Assembly: GCA_020352595.1 (NCBI GenBank)
Contig: CP070682.1
Coordinates: 2,145,766-2,159,572 of the forward strand
Reading direction: 5' to 3'
DNA: 13,807 nucleotides
Source of the DNA: a bacterium
Lineage (GTDB): Bacteria; BMS3Abin14
Position 1 is the first letter of the stretch. Each line of letters starts with the position of its first letter. Made by a program: the position numbers and the translations under genes. Below the pieces are notes generated by a model. The model did not search any database. It was not told where the DNA came from and saw only the letters and a list, made by a program, of their open reading frames with translations. Below, piece after piece: positions 7,839 to 13,807 of the stretch.

Positions 7839-9254
7839 ATGAAAAGGATCCTTGTCGCCGATGACAGTGTCACCATCCAGAAGGTGATCGCACTCACCTT
7901 TGCCGATGAACCCTACGAGGTGAAATCCGTGGGGACCGGGGCGGAAGCCCTCGAGACCATGAAGAGCTGGAAACCGGATATCGTTCTGGCGGATGTCATC
8001 ATGCCCCAGATGAACGGTTATGAGCTCTGCAGGGCGGTCAAAGGGCAGCAGGAAACCAGTTCCATCCCGGTGCTTCTCCTTGCGGGGACCTTCGAGGCCT
8101 TCGACAGCGATGAGGCCGGATCGGTGGGCGCGGATGACTTCATAACCAAGCCCTTTGAATCGGCCGAGCTCATAGAAAAGGTCAGGGGGCTGACTGGGGA
8201 GACCGTTCAGCCCGAGGCGGTACAGCCTCCCCAGCAGCCAGCGGCTCCCGAGCCGCCTCCCGCTGCCCAGCAAAAGGCACCAGCCCAGCCCTCACCTGAA
8301 GCCGCTGAACCTGACATCTGGGACATCCTGAGCGACACGGGTGGAGAAAAGGCGACTTCGGAAGTTTCCGGAGAGTCCGGTTCCCCCGCGCCGGGATTCG
8401 GACCTCTCGAGGACGCCGGAGTCATCGATGTGGGCAGTTTCGACGTGGGCCTGGACAGGCCCGAACACGTACCCGCACCGGCCCCCAAGCCCCCGCAGGC
8501 CGTGCAGGGTCAGCAGGCCAAAACAACAGCCGCCGTCCAGCCAACCGCGCCGGCCCCTGGGGATGAGATGCCATCCCGCCAGGCCGATATGCAGCCGCCC
8601 CACGAGAGGAGCAGGGTCGAGGACAGGGAGAAGGACTTTTTCGGTTTTGACACCCAAGGTGCGGTGGAAGCCATGGAGCCCGGCGGTCTCGAGGACGCTG
8701 TGGAGGAGGTCACCTTCGACATCGAGGAGTCTCTCCTCGAGGGAGGAGCCCCCAGTCCCGAGGCATCCTTCGTCGTGCCGGAACCGGCGGGGGACCAGCC
8801 ATTGGTCACCGGCGAGACCATGACCCCTGATATGATGGCGCCGGTGCAAACTGAACCGCCCGAGCCCGAAGCTCCCGCGGCTTTCGACGAACCGTTTTTC
8901 GAGATGATCCCTGATGTCGAGCCGCCTGCTCCACCCGCGCCGAAACCGGAGGCAGCAGCCCCTGCGCCGGCAGGGCCTCCCCCTTTTCAGCCTCCGGCCG
9001 AGGAACCACCCGCCTCCGCGCCGGAACTTTCCCCTCCACCGGCAGTTGAGCAGCCCGGACCGACGGGCCCGGTTCCGACAGCTGGCGTCCCTGCTGCCCA
9101 ACCCGGCGCACCGGGCGGTGCGGCCGGCCTTGACGAGGCCGCCGTGAGGAGGATCATCGAGGAGAAAGTGGAGAAGATCGCCTGGGAGGTCGTGCCTGAA
9201 ATGGCCGAGGCCCTGATCCGGGAAGCCATCGAGAGGATCAAGGGCGGTACCTGA
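7839..9254 (+). CDS. Receiver-domain protein with long Pro/Glu-rich linker and conserved C-terminal helices (RomR-like architecture)
   Basis: A 471-residue protein in three parts. Residues 1-118 are a complete response-regulator receiver: acidic pair Asp8-Asp9, phospho-acceptor Asp52 (IVLADVIMP), and Lys104 in TKPFES. The usual Thr/Ser position falls in LLLAGTFEAFD. Residues about 120-430 are Pro/Glu/Ala-rich and probably disordered, with short aromatic-acidic islands (PDIWDIL at 158-164, and further on DFFGFD and PFFEMIPD). Residues about 430-468 form amphipathic helices around EKIAWEVVPEMAEALIREAI. There is no DNA-binding or enzymatic output domain. The layout resembles the Myxococcus polarity protein RomR, and the tail loosely recalls PopZ oligomerisation helices; function is inferred only. 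ATG at 7839 follows GGGGGAGGA at good spacing; an upstream in-frame TTG is less likely. A terminator follows. Confidence 0.85.
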   Translation: MKRILVADDSVTIQKVIALTFADEPYEVKSVGTGAEALETMKSWKPDIVLADVIMPQMNGYELCRAVKGQQETSSIPVLLLAGTFEAFDSDEAGSVGADDFITKPFESAELIEKVRGLTGETVQPEAVQPPQQPAAPEPPPAAQQKAPAQPSPEAAEPDIWDILSDTGGEKATSEVSGESGSPAPGFGPLEDAGVIDVGSFDVGLDRPEHVPAPAPKPPQAVQGQQAKTTAAVQPTAPAPGDEMPSRQADMQPPHERSRVEDREKDFFGFDTQGAVEAMEPGGLEDAVEEVTFDIEESLLEGGAPSPEASFVVPEPAGDQPLVTGETMTPDMMAPVQTEPPEPEAPAAFDEPFFEMIPDVEPPAPPAPKPEAAAPAPAGPPPFQPPAEEPPASAPELSPPPAVEQPGPTGPVPTAGVPAAQPGAPGGAAGLDEAAVRRIIEEKVEKIAWEVVPEMAEALIREAIERIKGGT

Positions 9255-9275
9255 TCCAGCCGAAAAACCGCACCA

Positions 9276-9309
9276 GGAGGGCTTACGGGGAACCGGAGGC
9301 CCTCTTTTT
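9276..9309 (+). terminator. Intrinsic terminator between the receiver gene and valS
   Basis: GGAGGGC (9276-9282) pairs with GCCCTCT (9299-9305), allowing one G-U pair, around a 16-base loop. A run of five T follows at 9305-9309. It separates the cheW-receiver operon from valS. Confidence 0.75.
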
Positions 9310-9334
9310 AGTATGAACGGGGAGAAACCACCAC

Positions 9335-11998
9335 ATGAGGTCCAAGATTAGCCAACCGATGCCCAGACACTTCGACCCGGCAGGATCCGAGGAGAACTGG
9401 TACGCCTTCTGGATGCAGAAGGGTTATTTTCATGCCGATGAGGGGTCCCGCCGGCCACCCTACAGCATCGTCATCCCTCCGCCCAACGTGACCGGATCCC
9501 TGCACATGGGCCACGCCCTGAACAACACGCTTCAGGACATCCTCATCAGGTACAGGAGGATGCTGGGATGCGAGACGCTCTGGATGCCGGGAACAGACCA
9601 CGCGGGTATCGCAACGCAGAACGTCGTGGAAAAGGAACTGGACTCCACGGGCACTGATCGCCACGCCCTCGGGCGAGATCGCTTCATTGAAAAGGTCTGG
9701 GAGTGGAAGGAAAAATACGGCGGTGTGATCCTGGGGCAGCTGCAGAGACTGGGGGCTTCGTGCGACTGGGAGCGTGAACGGTTCACCATGGACGAGGGCC
9801 TGTCCAGGGCGGTCCGTGAGGTGTTCGTCCGCCTGTACCAAGAGGGACTCATCTACCAGGGGGACTACATCATCAACTGGTGTCCCCGTTGCCACACAGC
9901 CCTGTCCGACCTGGAGGTCGAGCACCAGGAGACCAGAGGGCATCTTTACCACATCCGCTATCCCGCGGTGGACGGCAGCGGGGAAGTCGTTGTGGCGACA
10001 ACACGCCCCGAAACGATGCTGGGGGACACGGCCGTTGCGGTCAACCCTGCGGACGAGAGGTACAGGGGCTTCGTTGGCCGGAGCTTTCATCTGCCCATGA
10101 CCAGAAGGGACATTCCCATGATCGCGGATGAGTTCTGCGACATGAACTTCGGTACGGGAGCGGTCAAGGTGACGCCGGCGCACGACCCCAACGACTTCGA
10201 GATCGGTGAAAGGCACGACCTGCCCAAGGTGGCCGTGATCTCCATGGACGGGACGATGACCCACGAGGCCGGTGAGAGCTATGAGGGTCTGGACAGATAC
10301 GAGTGCCGCACCAGGCTCGTGAAAGATCTGGAGGAAGGCGGGTATCTGGTGCGCGTGGAGGACCACACCCACTCCGTCGGCCGATGCTACAGGTGCCACA
10401 CGGTCCTCGAGCCCATCATCTCCAGGCAGTGGTTCGTGCGCATGAAGGAGCTCGCCGAACCAGCCATAAAAGCCGTTGAGAAAGGCCGCATTCGGATCAT
10501 ACCCGGGAACTGGGAGAAGACCTATTTCGAGTGGATGAACAACATCAGGGACTGGTGCATCTCCCGCCAGATCTGGTGGGGGCACAGGATCCCGGTCTGG
10601 TACTGCGGGGACTGCGGCAAGGTCATCGTCCAGGTGGACGAGCCAACCCGTTGTCCCGATTGCTCAAGCGCAGACCTCAGGCAGGAGGAGGACGTCCTCG
10701 ACACCTGGTTCTCTTCGGCGCTCTGGCCCTTTTCCACCATGGGATGGCCGGAGGAGACGGCCACTCTGGCCAAGTTCTATCCCACCAGCTGCCTGGTTAC
10801 GGGATTCGACATCCTCTTCTTCTGGGTGGCCCGGATGATCATGATGGGCCTCAGGTTCATGGGTGACGTCCCCTTCCGGCATGTCTACATCCACGCCCTC
10901 GTTCGCGACGCGGAGGGCCAGAAGATGAGCAAGTCCAAAGGCAATGTCATCGATCCCCTCGTCATGATCGACCGCTACGGTGCGGACGCCTTTCGATTCA
11001 CCCTTGCCGCCTTCGCTGCCATGGGCCGGGACATCAAGCTCGCCGAGGACAGGATCGAGGGATACCGGAATTTCATCAACAAGATCTGGAACGCGTCCAA
11101 ACTTGTCCTTTCCTACCTCGACACCGCTGCCTCGAAGCGGATCCTCGATCCGCCCGGGGCGGTGGAGATCCACAACAGGTGGATAAGGAGCCGGCTCGCA
11201 GCCACCATCGACCTGACCAGGGAAGCCCTGGACGGCTACCGCTTCAACGAGGTGGCCAGCCTTCTCTACCAGTTCTTCTGGCACGAATACTGTGACTGGT
11301 ACCTCGAGCTCGCCAAGCCCTTCATGTACGGCGACCGGGGAGAGGCCGCCGGAAGGGAGACGACGCAGACGGCAGGTTTCGTCCTGGAGAACTTCCTGCG
11401 CCTGCTCCACCCCCTGATGCCGTTCCTCACGGAGGAAATATGGCAGCGTCTCCCCGTGGAAGGCGAGAGCATCATGGTGGCGCCCTTTCCTGAAGCGCGC
11501 AGCACGGAAAGGGATGCCGGGTCCGAGGAGACCCTCGCCCTCGTCATGGACTTCATCACGGCACTTCGCAACCTCAGGACAGAACTGGGCATTGAACCCG
11601 CAAGGAAAGTCAAGGCTACAGTGGTCTGCCGTGACCCGGACATCGCCCGCGGTGTGGAGGAGTCGTCGGAATTCATCTGCCGCCTGGCGCGGCTTTCCAC
11701 CATCGTGATCGTGGATTCCAGGGACGTTGAGGAGAGTGTCGCCACCGCCGTTGTCCGTGGACAGGAAGTGCTCATCACTGCTGCCGAGGAGCTGGACGCG
11801 ACCGCCGAGCGGGAGAGGCTGTCGAAGGAGCTCAGAAAGGTCGCCGAGGAACTCGAGAGGGTTGAGAAGAAGCTCGGCAATCCGCAGTTCCTGGAAAAGG
11901 CCCCCCAGGACGTCGTGAAAAAGAACAGGGACATCCGCGATGAACTTGTGGCCCAGAGGCAAAAGCTCTCTGAAAACCTGGAGCGGCTCGATGCCTGA
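9335..11998 (+). CDS. valS: Valyl-tRNA synthetase
   Basis: An 887-residue class I aminoacyl-tRNA synthetase that charges tRNA-Val and edits mis-attached threonine. The HIGH motif appears as HMGH at residues 57-60 within [15 protein letters not shown]. The KMSKS loop is at 530-534. The inserted CP1 editing domain, starting around [17 protein letters not shown], lies between them. Cysteine pairs (WCPRCH, RCYRCH, and YCGDCG with CPDC) suggest zinc knuckles as in other bacterial ValRS. The C-terminal roughly 70 residues, rich in Glu/Lys/Arg and starting near [17 protein letters not shown], form the coiled-coil arm typical of this enzyme. Full length for the family. ATG at 9335 is preceded by GGGGAG at 9319-9324. 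It overlaps nadC by 8 bases. Confidence 0.98.
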   Translation: MRSKISQPMPRHFDPAGSEENWYAFWMQKGYFHADEGSRRPPYSIVIPPPNVTGSLHMGHALNNTLQDILIRYRRMLGCETLWMPGTDHAGIATQNVVEKELDSTGTDRHALGRDRFIEKVWEWKEKYGGVILGQLQRLGASCDWERERFTMDEGLSRAVREVFVRLYQEGLIYQGDYIINWCPRCHTALSDLEVEHQETRGHLYHIRYPAVDGSGEVVVATTRPETMLGDTAVAVNPADERYRGFVGRSFHLPMTRRDIPMIADEFCDMNFGTGAVKVTPAHDPNDFEIGERHDLPKVAVISMDGTMTHEAGESYEGLDRYECRTRLVKDLEEGGYLVRVEDHTHSVGRCYRCHTVLEPIISRQWFVRMKELAEPAIKAVEKGRIRIIPGNWEKTYFEWMNNIRDWCISRQIWWGHRIPVWYCGDCGKVIVQVDEPTRCPDCSSADLRQEEDVLDTWFSSALWPFSTMGWPEETATLAKFYPTSCLVTGFDILFFWVARMIMMGLRFMGDVPFRHVYIHALVRDAEGQKMSKSKGNVIDPLVMIDRYGADAFRFTLAAFAAMGRDIKLAEDRIEGYRNFINKIWNASKLVLSYLDTAASKRILDPPGAVEIHNRWIRSRLAATIDLTREALDGYRFNEVASLLYQFFWHEYCDWYLELAKPFMYGDRGEAAGRETTQTAGFVLENFLRLLHPLMPFLTEEIWQRLPVEGESIMVAPFPEARSTERDAGSEETLALVMDFITALRNLRTELGIEPARKVKATVVCRDPDIARGVEESSEFICRLARLSTIVIVDSRDVEESVATAVVRGQEVLITAAEELDATAERERLSKELRKVAEELERVEKKLGNPQFLEKAPQDVVKKNRDIRDELVAQRQKLSENLERLDA

Positions 11999-12842
11999 AC
12001 TTCCCGACCCGGTGCTGCGCCTCATCGACCTGGCCGTAGAAGAGGACGTGGGAGTAGGAGACCTCACCTCCCTGGCGACCGTGGGACCTGAAGATCCGGG
12101 GGAGGCGGACATCATCGCCAGGCAGGAGATGGTCTGCTGCGGCCTCGACCTGGCCCGCCTGGTTTTCGAGCGTGTGGGACGAGGAACGTCCTTCCGCCCC
12201 CTTGCCGCCGACGGCGACGCTGTCGCACCGGGAACCATCATCGCCGAAGTCAGCGGTCCGTTGAGGGTGATCCTGGCCGGCGAGAGGACGGCGCTGAACT
12301 TCCTGCAACGCATGTGCGGAGTAGCCACCCTCTCCAGACGCTACGCCGACAAGGCGGCAGGTGTGGTTGCCATTCTCGACAGCCGCAAGACCATCCCGGG
12401 CTGGCGTTGGCTGGACAAGAGGGCTGTCAGGGTGGGGGGCTGCTCCAACCACAGGATGGGGCTGTTCGACGGCATCCTCATCAAGGACAACCACGTGGCC
12501 GCCTGCGGCGGCGTTGCCCGGGCCGTGAGCCTGGCAAGGAAGAAGACGCCTCCGGGCATGTCCATAGAAGTGGAGGTGGAGGACATCAGGGGACTGGAGG
12601 AGGCCCTCGAGAGCGGCGCGGATGTGGTCATGCTCGACAACTTCAGTCCGGGGGAGGTCGCGAGGGCAGTTCACGTGAACGACGGGAGGGTGCGCCTCGA
12701 GGTCTCGGGGGGGATCAGCCTGCAGAACCTTGAGGAATATCTGAAGATCTACGGCGTGGATTTCCTTTCTGTGGGGGCCCTGACCCATTCCGCACCGGCC
12801 GCCGACATCGCCATGGAGATAAGGCATCGGAAGGCGGAATGA
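11991..12842 (+). CDS. nadC: Nicotinate-nucleotide pyrophosphorylase (carboxylating)
   Basis: A 283-residue quinolinate phosphoribosyltransferase, which makes nicotinate mononucleotide from quinolinate and PRPP in de novo NAD synthesis. Motifs visible: [11 protein letters not shown] at 17-27, [14 protein letters not shown] at 97-110, [18 protein letters not shown] at 130-147, [16 protein letters not shown] at 153-168, the EVEVED acidic strand at 194-199, VMLDN at 214-218, and a final SGGIS turn. The usual GGG before NHR is GGC here (Cys151), an uncommon change next to the substrate site. ATG at 11991 overlaps the end of valS by 8 bases and has GGAG at 11980-11983. The frame also extends to 11940, but that stretch lies inside valS and has no similarity. 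birA overlaps by 4 bases. Confidence 0.96.
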   Translation: MPELPDPVLRLIDLAVEEDVGVGDLTSLATVGPEDPGEADIIARQEMVCCGLDLARLVFERVGRGTSFRPLAADGDAVAPGTIIAEVSGPLRVILAGERTALNFLQRMCGVATLSRRYADKAAGVVAILDSRKTIPGWRWLDKRAVRVGGCSNHRMGLFDGILIKDNHVAACGGVARAVSLARKKTPPGMSIEVEVEDIRGLEEALESGADVVMLDNFSPGEVARAVHVNDGRVRLEVSGGISLQNLEEYLKIYGVDFLSVGALTHSAPAADIAMEIRHRKAE

Positions 12843-13570
12843 TCACCCATCATCTCCCAGTCATCTCGTCGACCAACGAGCACCTCGCGGCGCTTGCAGA
12901 GGAAGGAGCACCGCACTGGACTGTGGTTCTCGCCGACACCCAGACCGGAGGAAAGGGGCGTGCGGGACGTTCCTGGTGGTCGCCTGCCGGCAACCTTTAC
13001 ATGTCGGTCCTCTTAAGGCCTGACCTCCCCGTCGAGCGGATGTCCAGGATACCTATCCTGGCCTCCCTCGCGGTGCTGACGGCGGTCAGGGACCTGGGGA
13101 TACCGGTCCAGGCAAAGTGGCCCAACGACATCCTGCTGGACGGGAAGAAGGTGGCGGGGATCCTTTCCCGGGTCAGAAGCGAAGGGGGCCGAGCGATATG
13201 GGTGGTGACAGGTTTCGGTGTCAATATCAGGAGACCTGCCGAGGCGGTTCCCGACGAGATCCGTGACAAGATCGGTTTTCTGGGAGATTTTCAAGGGGAC
13301 GTGGATGCGGACGCGCTGGCCCGGGGTGTCCTGGAAAACTTCCGGAGCCTAACCACCAATATGGAAGGAGACGCCTGGAAGGAGGCTGCCGACAGGTGGT
13401 CGGATTTCGCCTTGTGGGGCGTCCCCTATCTGTTCAGGGACGGTGCCAGAGAGCTTCGAGGCACACCACTCAGGCTCGCCGACGACGGGGGCCTGGTGAT
13501 GAAGACCAGGGATGGGACCGTCACGGTTTACTCTGGAGAACTGGAAGAGAGTCCGGATTCCGGAGTCTAG
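12839..13570 (+). CDS. birA: Biotin-[acetyl-CoA-carboxylase] ligase, monofunctional
   Basis: A 243-residue biotin protein ligase, which activates biotin as biotinyl-AMP and attaches it to carrier-protein lysines. The chain starts directly at the catalytic domain (SSTNEHLAAL), so it lacks the N-terminal helix-turn-helix of bifunctional BirA and should not repress transcription. GGKGRAGRSWWSPAGN (37-52) is the biotinyl-AMP loop. KWPNDILLDGKKVAGIL (93-109) carries the catalytic lysine region, followed by the conserved VTGFGVNI. A small SH3-like C-terminal domain ends the protein. ATG overlaps the nadC stop by 4 bases. The last codons and the TAG stop are encoded by a 7-base tandem repeat that begins at 13549, so the tail SPDSGV is probably not conserved. 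Confidence 0.95.
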   Translation: MITHHLPVISSTNEHLAALAEEGAPHWTVVLADTQTGGKGRAGRSWWSPAGNLYMSVLLRPDLPVERMSRIPILASLAVLTAVRDLGIPVQAKWPNDILLDGKKVAGILSRVRSEGGRAIWVVTGFGVNIRRPAEAVPDEIRDKIGFLGDFQGDVDADALARGVLENFRSLTTNMEGDAWKEAADRWSDFALWGVPYLFRDGARELRGTPLRLADDGGLVMKTRDGTVTVYSGELEESPDSGV

Positions 13571-13604
13571 ATTCTAGATTCTAGAGTCTGGAGTCTGGAG
13601 TCCA
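13549..13604 (+). repeat. Heptanucleotide tandem repeat spanning the birA stop
   Basis: Exactly eight head-to-tail 7-base units with consensus GA(G/T)TC(C/T)(A/G) run for 56 bases. The first three units lie within birA and supply its last codons and TAG stop; the other five are intergenic. Units change gradually along the array (TCCG, TCTA, TCTG, TCCA endings), as expected of local duplication. The TCTAGA-containing units could also fold, but no terminator T-run follows. Confidence 0.9.
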
Positions 13605-13674
13605 GAGGAGAGGGCGCCGGGGGTACTACAGATCCCCCGTCACCATCGGAGTGGATGTCCCTCCTGAATTCCGT

Positions 13675-13690
13675 ACGCTGAACGCTGAAC
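13675..13690 (+). repeat. Short heptad repeat upstream of coaX (unit ACGCTGA)
   Basis: Two exact head-to-tail copies of ACGCTGA and the first two bases of a third lie about 40 bases before the coaX start. Sequence differs from the array at the birA end, but the 7-base period is the same. Confidence 0.55.
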
Positions 13691-13727
13691 TTCAGGCCCA
13701 GGACTCCAACGGTAAGGAGTGTCCGCG

Positions 13728-13807
13728 ATGAAAGACCTGCTTTTGTGCATCGACGTGGGCAACACACAGACGGTACTCGGCCTCTTCAGGGGAAAGAAGG
13801 TCACTTC
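13728..13807 (+). CDS. coaX: Type III pantothenate kinase, N-terminal part (cut by the window edge)
   Basis: The first 26 codons of a gene that runs off the window. The start MKDLLLCIDVGNTQTVLGLF matches the phosphate-binding strand-turn of type III pantothenate kinases (ASKHA fold): Asp9, Gly11, Asn12 and Thr13 are the ATP/phosphate-binding loop. The enzyme phosphorylates pantothenate in the first step of CoA synthesis. ATG at 13728 has AAGGAG at 13714-13719 with 8-base spacing, a strong start. birA followed by coaX is a recurrent pair in bacteria, supporting the call. The 157-base gap from birA contains two heptad repeats and no terminator, so read-through from birA is likely. Confidence 0.9.
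   Translation, partial: MKDLLLCIDVGNTQTVLGLFRGKKVT

Noticed and set aside
8292-9101. Long open frame on the minus strand opposite the receiver linker
   Set aside because: It is a shadow of the G+C-rich, Pro-coding linker: Arg/Gly-rich composition, no motif and no ribosome-binding site.
11940-11990. Longer start for nadC inside valS
   Set aside because: The extra residues mirror the valS coiled-coil in another frame; ATG 11991 has a Shine-Dalgarno and gives the normal length.
10664-12328. A 554-codon minus-strand open frame opposite valS and nadC
   Set aside because: Long antisense frames are common in high-G+C DNA; composition is Arg/Gly/His-rich without domains, and both sense genes are unmistakable.

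Overview
The window is a high-G+C (about 60% by eye), gene-dense bacterial chromosome segment from a Gram-negative organism. LptF and LptG imply an outer membrane with lipopolysaccharide. The mix of a mannose-family PTS with HPr, tandem CheW-like proteins, a receiver protein with a long Pro/Glu-rich tail, and an archaeal/Thermotoga-type S-adenosylhomocysteine hydrolase fits an anaerobic deltaproteobacterium (Desulfobacterota/Desulfuromonadota-like) best. This placement is inferred from gene content only. No phage, insertion sequence, CRISPR array, tRNA or rRNA was seen.

Layout. (1) 3-1784, plus strand: the 3' end of a mannose-type PTS EIIB gene, then EIIC, EIID and HPr, tightly packed. (2) 1872-4282, plus strand: metK and ahcY, which make SAM and remove SAH, closed by a hairpin terminator. 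(3) 4419-6661, minus strand: lptF-lptG, overlapping by 4 bases and converging on ahcY. (4) 6899-9254, plus strand: two CheW-like genes and a receiver protein with a disordered linker and conserved helical tail, closed by a terminator. (5) 9335 to the window edge, plus strand: valS, nadC, birA and the start of coaX. valS/nadC and nadC/birA overlap, which suggests one operon joining valine tRNA charging to NAD, biotin-transfer and CoA functions.

Nothing here is a clearly new defence or biosynthetic system. The most interesting items are: the receiver protein, whose plan (receiver, disordered Pro/Glu linker, short conserved C-terminal helices) recalls the polarity protein RomR and loosely the polar scaffold PopZ, next to two CheW-like proteins and no CheA; and short tandem repeats of unrelated sequence but the same 7-base period in every intergenic gap longer than 100 bases. 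One of these repeats runs into the 3' end of birA and supplies its last codons and stop.

No stretch over 300 bases lacks a gene. The longest gap is the lptF/cheW divergent region (6662-6898), which holds candidate promoters, a perfect palindrome and a heptad repeat.
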